Below, in pieces: positions 10,140 to 22,700 of a stretch of DNA of 64,000 nucleotides. A program made the position numbers and the translations under genes. Each line of letters begins with the position of its first letter. The first letter of the stretch is position 1. The stretch is from Hermetia illucens (lineage: Eukaryota > Arthropoda > Insecta > Diptera > Stratiomyidae). The stretch covers positions 45,257,467 through 45,321,466 of the forward strand of contig NC_051853.1 in the NCBI RefSeq assembly GCF_905115235.1, read 5' to 3'. A model generated the notes under the pieces. It worked only from the letters and a program-made list of their open reading frames with translations, had not been told where the DNA came from and made no database searches.

Positions 10140-12240
10140 TTGGGTCAAGCAGCTCCGGTAAAGATGCCCAACTCCGTCAAAGACGGTCCCAGTCCCGTTT
10201 GAGAATCGCCGTGTAACACCCAGACATCTCAGGGAGCAGGTTGGACCTCCTTAATAGCACGTCATCATTGAAACAGTGACTTTCCTACAAAGGCGGGGAC
10301 CAAGAATTCACTTAAAGTATTCCTTGTTTGCCGCAAAAGGCGACTATCATATTAGGACACGAGTTGGTTTTTGGAATGTGCGAGGTTTCGAGGGTCCCTA
10401 GAACGCTCGCTTTCTCGCTTCTCTCTTAACATGAACGGAAGTACAAACATTATAAACTGGACATTCAGAAGTTAAATGATGGAACCCTGGCAAGCACACC
10501 TCTTTTTCTTGCGGTCCTGTGCAGTTGTTATATGGAAAGCCTGATTGAAGCAAGCGTGAATCCGGTGTTGAACTTGTAGCGCATCCAGGCATCAGGTCAA
10601 CAAATCGTCGATCTTACTCCCACCCAATTGCTTCATTTCGCGCAGCAATTGACTGGGAGTTCGATAGACGATTTGTTCACCTGATGCCTGGATGCGCTAC
10701 AAACTAATGCTTACCGCAACTGCAAGGCACTCCCTTATTTCTTGGGAGTCGGTTTCGGATAAGATAAAGACTATGGAATTCCGATTCAGAACGAGGAATA
10801 TTTCAATGGTACAGTGTTACGCATCAACGGAGACTTCTAATTCATAGGGGAAGGAGGCTTTCTATGAACAGTTGAATGCAGTCGGGGAGAGGCTTCTTAG
10901 AGGTGATATTGTGTTCATGATGCATGACCTGAATGCCAAGTTGGGCGTCAACGACGCTTTGTTTGGACATGTGATAAAGAAACACGGTACTGACGACTGT
11001 AACCATAATGGTGAGTGGTTTGTGGATTTCGGTGGCTTCCATAGCCTCGTCGTCGGCATAGAAATTGCCATAAAGTTAGGTGGATTGCAACTGATCGACA
11101 CAGTGTGATGGAGCTCGTTGTGATCAGCAGTAGATTTAGCAGGTGTCTTCTGGATGTACGTAAAAATAGAGATGCTGACATCCGTGTTGCTCACGTTGCT
11201 ATTTGCAGCAAATCTTTTCTCGGGCGGTACTCAGCTCGTCGACCACGTCCCGAAGGGCATCACATGATCTGCCTGAATCATGGAAGCGAATCGAAAAATG
11301 GAAGGGATTGAATGTTTTGTTGATCGCTGGGAGTGGTGGCGATCGTGGCGCACTGGAGCCTCTACCGCGTGAAAACTCGTGTACTGTGTGCTGTAACAAA
11401 AGGAAATTTATTCTTGCTCTAATCAGGGAAGTAGAAGCTACCAAAGAACGTAATGATTTCCGAAGTGTATACTGCATTACGAAAAAACTTACATGTGGTG
11501 GAAATCTTTCGATAGTTCTATGAGCAATATTAATAATCGACTCCTCATCAATGATGACGACCAGCTGAAGAGGTGGAAGGAACGCTTCCCATGTTTCTCA
11601 ATCGAATGATGTTCGTTAAGCTCTCCGCAGATCTATTCATCGCTGCCCTTGAAGTTTCTGCAATTGTTACTTCCATTTGTACGAAAATTCTGGACTCGAG
11701 GCTTTCCCAGACAGTGGAAGATGGAGATGATCGTTAACTTTCCGAAAAGGGAACCCGTGTTGAATGTGACAATTCGAGGTACCTGCGTGATCCCTGCTGT
11801 CGGAAAGGTAATACCTAAAATTATCCTGGAAGACATCAAGAAACATTTCGAAAGCTTGACCGACAGAAAACAGGCTGTAGATCCTCCTACATTGACCGGA
11901 TCAATACCAATGGATCATTTTGGAACAGTCCGCGGGGTTTAGATCTTCGTTCTACCTGATATTTCTTCTTCTTGGTATCGCGAATGTCCTTCGTGCTACC
12001 TTGTCTAGAGAACGTGGAGGACTTCAATGGACCATGACATCTTTCCTCAAACAGCGCGACTAAGTTAATGACATCTATTTGCTGCTGATACGAAAAGTGA
12101 AGCAAAAAGGGAACTAAAGTTCTCAGTCTAACGGTTCATCGCACTCTTCCTATCTCCATTAATAGGTAGAGTTTCGAAGGCTTTGATCAATTTATATATC
12201 TAGGATGTGTCGTTCGACGCACACTGTAAGGAAATCACAA
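10140..12240 (+). mobile_element. RTE-like LINE copy, heavily decayed
   Basis: Starts with a 5' leader and then FWNVRG near 10,365-10,385, the opening of an apurinic-type endonuclease. Fragments continue through an endonuclease-like stretch (GDIVFMMHDLNAKLGVND at 10,903-10,955, equivalent to the GDxNA motif) and linker to pieces of RT (PRQWKMEMIVNFPKREPV at 11,706-11,757). Many frame breaks. Related to the copy at 44,970-46,430, which opens with FWNVRM. A 129-bp hairpin element interrupts it at 10,574. Confidence 0.7.
10574..10702. repeat. 129-bp near-perfect hairpin inserted in the LINE
   Basis: The arms 10,574-10,609 and 10,667-10,702 are inverted copies with one mismatch in 36. Inside, a second pair (ACTCCCACCCAATTGC against GCAATTGACTGGGAGT) extends the fold almost to the centre, leaving a loop of about 13 nt. 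It carries no coding sequence. Either a tiny foldback element or an inverted duplication. Confidence 0.8.
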
Positions 12241-12459
12241 TCTACCGAGAAATAATTTTTGTTTGGTACGAAACCCATAAATTTGTTTGAAATAGGTTAT
12301 AACTAGTGTTTATAAAGGGTAATAAATGCATAGTAAGTTACTTGTTGCAGAGAAAATATATATGTAAAGAATATTATTCATTCGTTATGGGCAGAGGCAG
12401 CTCTATACATTTAGACTAAATTTGGCTTTTATTTCTTCTCGTAATACACCTTAAGTAGG
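12241..12459. other. AT-rich spacer, nothing recognised
   Basis: No coding or repeat content recognised between the LINE copy and the inverted-end element. Confidence 0.4.
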
Positions 12460-13694
12460 GTATACCCTATTCTTGATTTGACCTAATATTAAAAGTCGGC
12501 CTAAGTTGGTTATTAGCTCGCTTATCGATAGTATCTATTATTTTTTTTCTGGGCGCTTGGGTTTCTTCAGATAATTAGCCAATTAGAAGAATGCATGACG
12601 ATATCACATCATTGACATGAAACCGAATTTTATGCACACCTAAAGGTGTGAATATGTTTTAAGCTACAGCTCCTCGGTATCTCTCGTGTAAAAACGAAGA
12701 GTATTTGAATCAGTCATAAACCTGGATTCGAAATTATATGAAATGGGTGCATCGAAAACTTTCCTCAAAATTAGACTAGACTTATTCGCCTCCAAAAGTT
12801 TTGCCCAATATGTATAACAACTTTACGAGGAATATGGCCTACAGAACCCTTTAAAAGAGGGGGCTGGATCATTCCATACTATAATATTTCCTTTTTCGGT
12901 ATTCGAATAGATACCACCGCCTATTGAAAGATTGATAAGATTTTTATCAAAATGACTTTTAAACGTAAACTAATTTTTCCCGAGACCCATTAACGCACCA
13001 CTTAATCAAGGACGTTAGTTATTTTCCTCCAACTATATTTATATATATTTCGACACAGCTTAACACTTCCTTTTAAATTTAACAGATAGGCTTGATAGTA
13101 TGATCGATTAATGAGTGGAGATTACATTCAGGTTTGATTCGATTTCGTACTGCAAACTGCATTCTATTGTCCTCAAACCACTTTTTTGTACATTTTTGCT
13201 AGTATATTTGTGTCCGGATAGCTGAGTGGTTAGTCGCGGTTCAAATCTCGTTGGGGGCAGTGGAATTTGTATCGTGATTTGACGTCGGATACCAGTCGAC
13301 TCAGCTGTGAATGAGTACTTGCGTCAAATCAGGGTAATAATCTCGGGCGAGCGTAATGCTGACCACATTGCCTTCTACAGTGTTCTGTAGTGTACCGTTA
13401 CGGTCTCGAATGAAGTGCTCTAACACACTTCAAGGACGTGATCCAATATGGATTGTTGCGCTAACGATTATTATTATATATTATTTCAGGCCTTTATCTT
13501 GCTGGAAAACCCATTTTAATGGTATTTCTTCACTGGCAGGATATTTTGCATAAACATTTGGAACCATGGTTGCTTTCATATAATGTATTGGACCTATGCC
13601 AAAGAATAAAAAGCAGCTCCACACCACAGTAGTTGAACCGCGGCGCCTAATTGTTTTTAATGTGTATTTAGGGTCAAGTCAAGAATAGGGTATA
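12460..13694. mobile_element. 1.2-kb element with 24-bp inverted ends
   Basis: The left end 12,460-12,483 (GTATACCCTATTCTTGATTT...) and the right end 13,672-13,694 are inverted copies with a single internal mismatch apart from the outermost bases. No transposase is encoded, so it would be non-autonomous. A SINE sits inside near the right end. I could not find a convincing target-site duplication, so the exact borders are uncertain. Confidence 0.55.
13210..13480 (+). mobile_element. tRNA-derived SINE
   Basis: The 5' part looks like a tRNA: an A-box-like TAGCTGAGTGGTTAG at 13,218-13,232 and a B-box-like GGTTCAAATCT at 13,238-13,248. A unique body follows, ending in an ATT-repeat tail (about 13,466-13,480). 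Only 5 nt separate the boxes, where a tRNA needs about 30, so the anticodon arm has been deleted and polymerase III transcription is unlikely. A short piece of the body recurs at 19,302-19,335. Confidence 0.7.
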
Positions 13695-14074
13695 CACGTT
13701 ACGTAGCCGCAGGAACCTCCACCACCATAAAAAACAATTTCGTACTCGTGAGATAATAAAATATTTTTTCGTTTCTCGGTTCACCAAGGCGGTGTCGATC
13801 TGTCTCTCATCAAACCGAAAACTGCGCAACATTGCCTTTACGAAGAAGAGGATTTTTTCTCGGATTTCGGACTTTTAAACTACTGTCTCTCAATCTTCGG
13901 CGAAGAATATGAACAATAACTGTCACACCTAGCTATTTTTTGGTGGGTTGCCTTCATGAAAATTTTCATTTGCTACAATGAACTAGTTCCCTTAGTGATA
14001 ACGATCACATTGCTCTTTTCTACCTCGAGTTTCCAACTTGCTTTCAAACTTCGCAATCATTTTTGCTGAATACT
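13695..14074. other. Spacer, nothing recognised
   Basis: No ORF or repeat homology noted. Confidence 0.4.
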
Positions 14075-14768
14075 GCAAAAATTTTTTAAAATCGGTTTAG
14101 TGTTTGTCTTCCTGTCCGTCTACCAAATCCATTTCCTCAGAAACGGTTATTCCTATTGATGCGAAATATGGTGGAAAATGTAAATCCCCTCGCATGCAGG
14201 GCGTAACATCGTTTTACGTTGAGTTCATGGGAGAGGGGTCTTCATATATGCAAAGGCTAGGTGTAATTTTTTTTTCATTGAATATAGTCTTATAAAATAT
14301 CAAATGAAAGGTCTTGAATAGTACTTTCCAAAGTTGGCCTAATGTTTGATGTTTGATGCAAGAGGGGCGAATCTGAGGACTGGCTAGTGATAATTTCTTT
14401 TGTGGACCCGGTCTCATAAACTTCTCAACCGAAAAATAGAAAAAACTCACGAAGCTCCCAACATATGGTGTCTAGGCCTCAAAATACCCTCTATACCGAT
14501 ATATGTTTAAATAAAGTTCATAATAGTATAGCACTCTCTTTATTATTAGTATATTCTTTAGAAATTGAGAGAAACAGTATCGACTACCTCCAACGTTTGC
14601 AGGAAGCATTCGCATAAAGTGAATGGTCTGATAGAATAAATGCACAAACATTACGAGCTAGGTACAATTGGGACAAATACCCACTCAAATATGCTTATAT
14701 AAGCTATACACAAAACCTTTCATAATTGAAGCGTTTAACTTCCAGTTTCCCGGTTTTTTTTTTTTAAG
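14075..14768 (+). repeat. Family A repeat copy
   Basis: Begins at TTTAAAATCGGTTTAGTG without the opening hairpin, follows the family A body in degenerate form (ATATGCAAAGG, AATATAGTC, CAAATGAAAGGTC) and ends in the CTTCCAGTTTCCCGG tail followed by a T run. Confidence 0.75.
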
Positions 14769-14779
14769 CTTCTTCCTTT

Positions 14780-15005
14780 TCTCTGTTAAGTGGTTTTAAA
14801 TGCAGGTGGTTATGAAGGTCAGTTGTTGATATACCTGATGATTATGTAGCACCCATTTCTTCTTGTGGAGAACTTCATTCGGGATTGCTTCAGTGTTTCG
14901 TCTCACTTCATTGTTAGAGACGATTTGAGCACCATTCCAACGAAATAGTGTTTGGAGTCTACCTAAGAGCCCCATCCTATGAGTTCTGATATTCAATAAG
15001 TCTAA
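14780..15005 (-). mobile_element. RTE-like LINE scrap
   Basis: Minus-strand reading resembles the endonuclease-to-linker region of the LINE at 22.06-22.62 kb (THRMG, then NEVRRNTEAIPNEVL, compare NQVRVNTEAIHNTTL). Very short and broken. Confidence 0.5.
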
Positions 15006-15009
15006 TCCG

Positions 15010-15440
15010 TGGACTACAAGTGAGGAAGTAAGTTGCTTTCCAAGTGGTCCGGTCCGTTATCAAGTCGATGCGGACTCAGAACTCCCTTAATTCTCAAACC
15101 AAAAATTCACTTCGCCCTAGTTTCGGCCACGTCACACTCATGGCGGATTCCACGGGCAGAAGTGAGGCAACATCTGATTGAATTGAAACCAGCAGTCAAT
15201 TTTTTAAGGCTGATTAATTCAATTAGTGGGTTGTCAATTTAGTAAAACGTCTAACGATTTGCCTCTGCCCTGGTAAGAAACCGTAAAGCCGTCATCACTT
15301 GATATTTCTGTGAAGTTTGGGTGCAAGCCCTAAGCGAGGGGTCCATGGACCAAGAAAGAGGGAGTAAGTTGCTTCCCATTTGGTCCGGTCCAGCATTAAG
15401 TTGATGCGGACTTAGGACCCCATCATTCTCAAAACACCCA
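15010..15440. repeat. Family B repeat copies
   Basis: Two direct copies of the GTTGCT...GGTCCGGTCC...GATGCGGACT block (about 15,030-15,100 and 15,370-15,430) flank the GAGGCAACATCTGATT / GATTTGCCTCTGCCCTGG inverted module seen in the other family B copies. Confidence 0.7.
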
Positions 15441-16619
15441 CGTTTGTTGGTGGATTTTTTCCGCGTAAACCAGCTTAAAAGGTGTAAACATCTTTTTTCG
15501 GGTCAATTGATCAATAATCAATGACAACTTTGTTTATTCGCTCTGGTGAGATTAGAACATTTTGAGTTTTTCTGTCATAAACAAATGGCGCCCAATGTGG
15601 GTGAAAACATTTATAGTGAACAAAATTGTAACCTTCCTCACTTTTGCTTTCACTTTTGAATTAAAGGTCGTCGTGGTTGATATATGGAGCACTAGTTACA
15701 GTTCTTTAGTAGAACTTGCACTGATGAAAGGAATAACTGGTTTCTGGGATATGGTACTTGCACAATGAAAAATAATTTAGCTAAAAAAGGGATCCTTTCT
15801 ACTTCTGGTCAAACATGTTTTTGACTGGATCTTTCTCTAGTAATTTTCGAAATATGGTATATATTCGCGCGCTTTTGCTATATTAATTTATCCCTCGGAA
15901 TTTAGTTTGCTTTCTTATGTTTTCTTATTTATTTGTAACTTTCGCTTTCAACTCTGAACGCAGAGAATAACTTTCGAGATTGCATGCAACCGGGGCTATA
16001 AGATTACAAATTTCCTCTGAGGTTACTAACATGATACTTCCTGATAAGCGCATTCGCAGCGGAATCAGTCTAGAGATAAAAATCATGGATACAAGTTATC
16101 ACATTTTCGGATTATGTATTGCAAATTAGCTTTATGTCTAAGACTAAACGAAATATTATCGAGTTAAACTGAGGCTGTTGGGAAGCAATATACAGATATC
16201 CTCTTTTAAAATGTACCAGCACGAAATATTTACTTAGTAGTTACGTTGTCTCATATCACCTGAAATAAAGGTTTTGCTATTTCTACTATATCAATAATCA
16301 TTGAGATGATGTACGAAATACATAATATTTTTATGGAAGCAAATAGAAGAATCTTGAAATGATAATACGCAATAGGGGTATTTACTAATTTGTATGCAAA
16401 TAAAAAATTATGGCTTATAGTTTTTCCATTGTCTATTTTCAAAGCCAAGTGCACGCATGAGAAAGTAAGCGATACTCTCTGTTACTAAAAAATTGCCTTT
16501 TTCGCTTTCATTAATGCGGAAAGAACTATCTTTATAACACTTCTAGAATATTCCAGATAAAAATATTTATAAAGGTACGAGAATTACTGATGAATTGTTA
16601 ACGTCTCAGACGAGCTATT
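15441..16619. other. Upstream flank of SV2-like gene 1, duplicated at gene 2
   Basis: No ORF. From roughly 16,000 onward it aligns by eye in patches with 41,160-41,780 upstream of gene 2 (for example TCTAAGACTA, then GTTAAAC / GTTAAACT and GGCTGTTGGGAAG / GGTTGTTGGGAAG), so the duplication carried at least 0.7 kb of 5' flank. Confidence 0.5.
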
Positions 16620-16794
16620 CCTGACATTCCAAGTATAGATATGTTAGTCGCAACTGGCCCTAAGCTCAAAGAGTGCAAGTAACGCAATTAACGGCTGTTG
16701 TATAAATTAGTGAAAAGTGGATTATCATATGCAGTAAAGTTGAGGATTTCTACAATATTGCCTGGAATTCTAGTCCACCTTTGATGTGCTTACA
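16620..16794 (+). promoter_or_regulatory. Promoter of SV2-like gene 1
   Basis: A TATA box TATAAATTAG at 16,701 lies 94 bp before the ATG. A block TGTTAGTCGCAACTGGCCCT at 16,642 recurs almost unchanged at 41,819, in both genes exactly 59 bp upstream of the TATA box. Downstream of the TATA box the two 5' leaders also align (CTACAATAT, CCTGGAAT). Retention across the duplication suggests functional core and proximal elements. Confidence 0.6.
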
Positions 16795-19700
16795 ATGGAG
16801 TTAAGTCCGAGTGAAAATGAGGCGTACGAATCGTGTGAGCGCTCGAACAGTGGTTCAGGTGGTGATCATCCTTCTACTTTTAATCTTTTAAATAAGAAGT
16901 TTTACAATATAAGATAATTAAACATATACATATTCTGTGATCTATAAAATACGTACGTAGATATTCTTTTAAAAGCGATGGCGCATTGCATTTGAGAATC
17001 CATGGAAAAATATTTAAATTCAATATTCGTCGAAAGTAAAATATGGCTTAGTTCGGAGATTCCTGAGGGAATACATCTAGAAGGAACATATTTCGATAGA
17101 AAAATATTTGTATCTTTTATTCTCTGGCACAGTTTCCTGAAAGTTCGGTAGATTTGGGTTCGTTGCTAAGTTGCCGATCTATAGAGGTCATGTTCTGGCT
17201 TAGTGTTTTCTGTTCAATAAATAGATAGGTGTGAGTGATGGGGAGATACAAATGATAACTATTCCGGTGATAATTTCGGCAACTGTACCAGATTCTCCTT
17301 TTCAGAATGCATTCATATCATTTCTATTCGCTAGTACCATCTCCAACTAGCAAAAGCTAAGGTAGTAGTAGTACAGTGTGACAATTTAAAAAAAACGATT
17401 TTCTTTTCTTTACATACATATTTCGAAACTATAACACTGAATGTACGAGAAAAATCTGAGATTGAAATTCAAAATATTTCTAAGTTACAGCACAAAGAAT
17501 GGTGCGCACCGCAGTAGGTATAGAAATGAAAGTTAGGCGGCAGCAGTTACTTGAATCTAAAGTCTACGCATTATGTAGAAATATATACTATTAGGAAATA
17601 AGAAATCGACACAATATACAAGGAAACATTTTGGAACATTTCGTTAGTAAGCTGATCGATTTTCTAAACTTTAAACGCGTTTTACTCGAATCCATGTTTT
17701 TAAAGTTTCGGGGAAGCACACAAAAAATCACTAAGCCAATTAGCCCTTTTTCTACACACTCATGGAAAAACTGGAAACAAGCTTCCCATAATGACAGATG
17801 GCAGAACCTAAATGCTGCTTGACACACCAAACTTTTCCTGCCAGAACCGAACATACGTACCGCAAAGTTTATCCTGTCGAAAAGCAGGGGGACTTGCAGG
17901 TGTATTGTGGGTATTCTGACAGGCCATAATTCACTAGCTGGGCATATGTTCAGAATAGGAATTACCGAAGATGATACGTGTCCCTCCTGTAATGAGGAAG
18001 CGGAATCGACAGGGCATTTCCTATGTGAATGCCCCGCCTATGGACGCATCAGGCATCAGATCTTTGGTGCCAATGTTCTCCAATTGCGACGGGTAGCATC
18101 ACATCCACTAACGGAAATCCTGCGATACGTTAACGAATCCGGAATATTCCGTTAGACGGGGAAGGCGAGTACAATGGGCGAACACGGCCTGAGTGCTCAG
18201 AAGCTGTAGCTTCTCCCCCACCATACACGCATGCACACACACACACTCATGCCGATGTGCGGAAGCTCAAAAATATTTTCTAATAATAGATTTTTTTTAA
18301 CAATTTGACATAAAAAATACAACGATTTTGATGTTTTTTAATAAGTTCGCTATTTTGTTGTTTTTAAACAATAAAATCTCAAATATGTTTCGCATATTTC
18401 GGCAAGTCTACAGAACAGGAGAAATTTTTTTATTGAATTCGAACCACCACAGAAGGCTGTGTGTTTTCATGAGTGAGACCACCTTTTCTTCAATGATTCT
18501 ACTTTGGTCTTAAGAAACAAGTCGGGAAACCGGAAGCTGGACGCTTCAGGTACGAAAGGTTTTGTGTATTTTTGGTACGTAGCCCGTAATTTATCCATAT
18601 ATTATGTGAGAGTATCCACTTTCGGGTGATATTGATATTCATAATCTTCAATTTGCAAAGAAGCAACAACTTTGACGTATTATAACTTTGTTAGTAATAG
18701 TGCGATTTCCACCAAACTTGGTAAAATCATGCTCTACATTATAACTTACATCACTGCACTTCACTTGTGGTGCTAGGGTGCATTTAAGGAGGGCTTCCAG
18801 TTAATTATAAAAAATTATAGTAATATATTATTATTAACTTTTTGACCAGATATCGGTGTGGAAGGTATTTCGGAGCCCAGGCACCATATAGAAGCAGCCT
18901 CCTGATTCAGATTTTTCGGTTGGGTAGTTTCTGAGAATGGCCTCCTTAAAGAAATGATCACTTTCAACCCCCCGTACTCCCCACTTTTCCAATAAATGCC
19001 AAAACTAAGACCGGCTTCGGAAAACACCAACCGAGATCTTTAATTTGATACTGCACATGACTATATTTGATGAAAAAAAATTTTACACCCCCCTTTTGCA
19101 TGTATGAGGACTCCCATTAAACTCGACGTAAAAGGATGTAACTCACTCTATGCGTGAGCGTTCACAGTTCCCACCTTTCTACTAAATTTGGTGTCAATCG
19201 CTATAACCGTCTCCGAGAAAAATGCGTGTGACGGACAGACAGACAGACAGACAGTAAACCGATTTTAATAAGGTTTTGTGTTTACAGAAAACCTTAAAAA
19301 CTGGTGGCAGTGGGATTTCGACCGTGATTTGTTGTGTTAGCCTTTTCCTTTAGCCACTTTCAATATTTTATGCAAAACAAAACCTTGTTGAGATCGGTTT
19401 ACTACCCCCACTTTCCTCAAAAATAGTATGTCTATTGAAATTGAATGAAAGAAATGAGGAGTGGAAATTAAAAGCTTAAATAAGATAGACCTCATTAAAA
19501 ATTCCTCAACTAAAACATCTGAAAAAAATCACATACGCCTATATGAAGTGTACTTCTGAAAATATTTCCATTTCGGAATCTACTCAAAAAGATTTAATAA
19601 CAGTAGATTATTAAATCTTTGAAATTGAATAGAAAACCTCCTGTTTTTTTGGAGTAGGTTAGGTGAATGCGTTTACGCACAGAGTGTTGGACTCCCGCAA

Positions 19701-22700
19701 CAGTACGCTGTCGGACTACCAACTAAACACCTCCTTATCATCAGAGAACTCCCGGCTTTGGGAGCCTTCAAGTCAGGCAATCTCTTTCACCAACGGGAGT
19801 GGAGGGGAGGAAGGGAGTTGTTAGTTTAGGGAACGCCTTGCCACCCGGTCGATCTGCCGGTCGAGTTCAATATTCTTCGCAATAAGAAGAGCCCGAACAT
19901 AATGCGCAACACGGCTCCAGCTACCAGCGCTCTTCAGTATCTCTCTGACAATGTCAATGACAATGTCTGGAGAGAGGTCCCCTGTGTTTGCATAAAGCTG
20001 CTGATGAAATCCGGCCCACCTTTCGCGAGGGAAAAAGGTGTGTTCAGCGTTGTCCGCCACTTCATTGCAAAACACACAATCAGGAGATCACGCCTTCCTA
20101 ATCCTGTGCAGGCAAAACTGAAAACCTCCATGCCCGCTTAGAAGTTGGGCAAGGAAGTAATCAATCTCACCAACCAAGATATTTTCTTTCTGGTCAAGAT
20201 GAGTACTGCGGTTTTTTCCAACGCAAGGCTGAAACCATGAGGAGTTATCCATTCGCTTACCCATTGCATCAATAGTCAAGTCTGCTTTGCGCCTGTTCCA
20301 CAGTGCGTCCAGCAACAAGTGCCGCAACATCGTCTGCGTAACCGACCAAGCGCGACTCTTCAGGCATATCGAGTCTCAGCAAATTATTCTAGGAAATGTT
20401 CCAGAGGTCCGACCCTAGGATAGATTCCTGTGCTACTTCTGACGTGATTTCCATCGTCTTCTGGCCATCTAGCGTCTCATAGAGCAGGGAGTGGCCTTAA
20501 TCCCTTAATATCCGTAAGAAGTACCTTGGCAAGTGAAATTATTTTTCTAATGTGCCTAGCATACCTGTCCATCTTATGAAGTTGAAGGCATTTCTGACAT
20601 CAAATGTTATGATAAGCACCATCCGTCGAGATCGGCGGCTGTGAACGGCTCGATGAATAGCATATATGATCTCTATGATAGCACCCATTGTGGATCTCCC
20701 TGTTTTAAATCCGAACTGGCTTGGGGATACGTCCCCGAAAAATGCCCTCCTTCAAGCAAGCATTGAATGCCCCAAGTAGCAAGTCTGGCCGTTGGCGGAA
20801 CACCAGTTTGCAAACTTTCGCCGGGATGCCATCAGGACCTGGCGTCGTTTTGCTTTTCATAGTGAAAATTGCTTCTTCGAGCTCTCTCATTGTGAAAAGG
20901 GGACAATCCCCGACGCTTTCCGCGCTATTGACATCAACCCGTACAGGAGGTCTGGGAAATAATGCCGTACAATGCGGTCCATCTGGTCGGTATTTAGTAT
21001 GCAGGGCTTCCGTAGAGCCCCGATTTTCCGGGTAACAAGCTTATAATAGTTATCGTTCCGATGCTTGTAGTTCTTCTAAACAAAAATAAAACTAGGTAGC
21101 TTGTTCCTACTACAATATATTTTAATAGTTAGTAAATACGTATTTCGAAAGCTACTTACTTTCTTCCTCAGTACTTAAGCTACTTAAGCTTAAGCTTACA
21201 ATATATTTTAATAGTTAGTAAATACGTATTTACTAACTATTAAAATATATTGTAGTAGGAGCAAGCTACCTAGTTTTATTTTTATTTAACAAGCTTATAG
21301 CCAAGTCTCCACGGATCCTCATTCACCTCGTTGACTAGGTGCCAGCCGCGAGCTTTGCTTTTATTTATCGCGCTACGGAGTCTCCGTTTTACCGATCTAT
21401 ACTGTGCCTTTATGGCGCATGCTCCAAGATCTCGTCTGCTCGATCTGGATGAAGGCAGTTTGTACGTCTCGGGTCGTTCCTCCCATGATGTCAATATTTC
21501 AACAGTTTCTCCTTCGCTTGCCGCAGAGAGAAAATCTGATCTGTTGCTGATTTGCCTCTAGTGAAGTCTCTTCCGTATGGGCCAATGATGTTGTGGGCGT
21601 ATGGGGCTATCCGGCCTAGCAAGTGTGTGGAGAATATCTTATAGATGGTACTCAGCAACGTGATACCTCTATAATTGCTGCACTGTGTGATATCTTCCTT
21701 TTTATGTATGAGACAGATAATGCCTCGTTGCCAATCGTCAGGTATTGATTCGCTGTCCCATACCTTGAGCACAAGTTGATGAACCACTTGGTGTAACTGG
21801 TCGTCTCCATATTAAACCAATTCGGCTGTAATTCTATCGGCTCCTGGCGACTTATGATTTTTTAGCTGATGAATTGCACGGACTGTTTCTCCTAAACTTG
21901 GTGGTGGCAGTATTTGTCCGTCGTCTTTAGTTGGCGGGACTTCCAACTCACCGATGTTCTGGTTGTTAAGTAGCTCATCAAAGTACTCAACCCATCGCTC
22001 TAATATGCCCATTCTGTCGAAAATCAGATTTCCCTCTTTGTCTCGGCAGGATGAGCATCAAGGTGTATAAGGCTTCATCCTGCGAACTTGTTGGTAAAAC
22101 TTCCGCGCCTGGTGCAGTTGCTCCCTGTACTTTTCGAGTTCACAGATTTGTTGGTTCTCCCAGGCTTCCTTTTTCCGTGTGTGAAGTCGCTTCTCCGCTC
22201 GACGGAGTTCGTGATAAGTCTCTGCGCGTGCCCGTGTTCTTTGAGAATGCAACATTACTCGGTATGCGGCATTCTTCCGTTCCGTTGCTAGCTTACATTC
22301 ATCGTCAAACCAGCCGTTCCGACTCCTTTTGCGGCTGGGGCCAAGTATATTTGTGGGCGTATCCATGATAACGTTCTTCAGGTGGTTGTGAAGATCATTA
22401 GTTGATGTTTCATCTCCAGGTCCTCTGTTGACTGCGGTTATTGCGGCATCCATTTCCCTCTTATAGGTGTCGCGGAGGGTTGTGTTGTGGATGGCTTCAG
22501 TGTTCACTCTCACCTGATTGTCAGAGGGGATTCTAGGTGGTTTTGTTATTCGAGCTCGAAGCACCATGCCAACGAGATAGTGATCCGAGTCTATATTGGC
22601 CCCCCTTTATGTTCTGACATTCATCAATGTTGAGAGATGGCGGCGTTCGATCAACACGTGGTCAATTTGGTTGAAAGTGGCCCCGTCTGGAGAGGCCCAC

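Noticed and set aside
13210-13255. tRNA gene
   Set aside because: A and B boxes are only 5 nt apart and the acceptor stem cannot close; better explained as the head of a SINE.
16858-16863. Alternative exon 1 donor TCAG|GTGG in gene 1
   Set aside because: Gene 2 lacks this site, whereas the donor 3 bases later is conserved in both genes and keeps identical exon length and phase.
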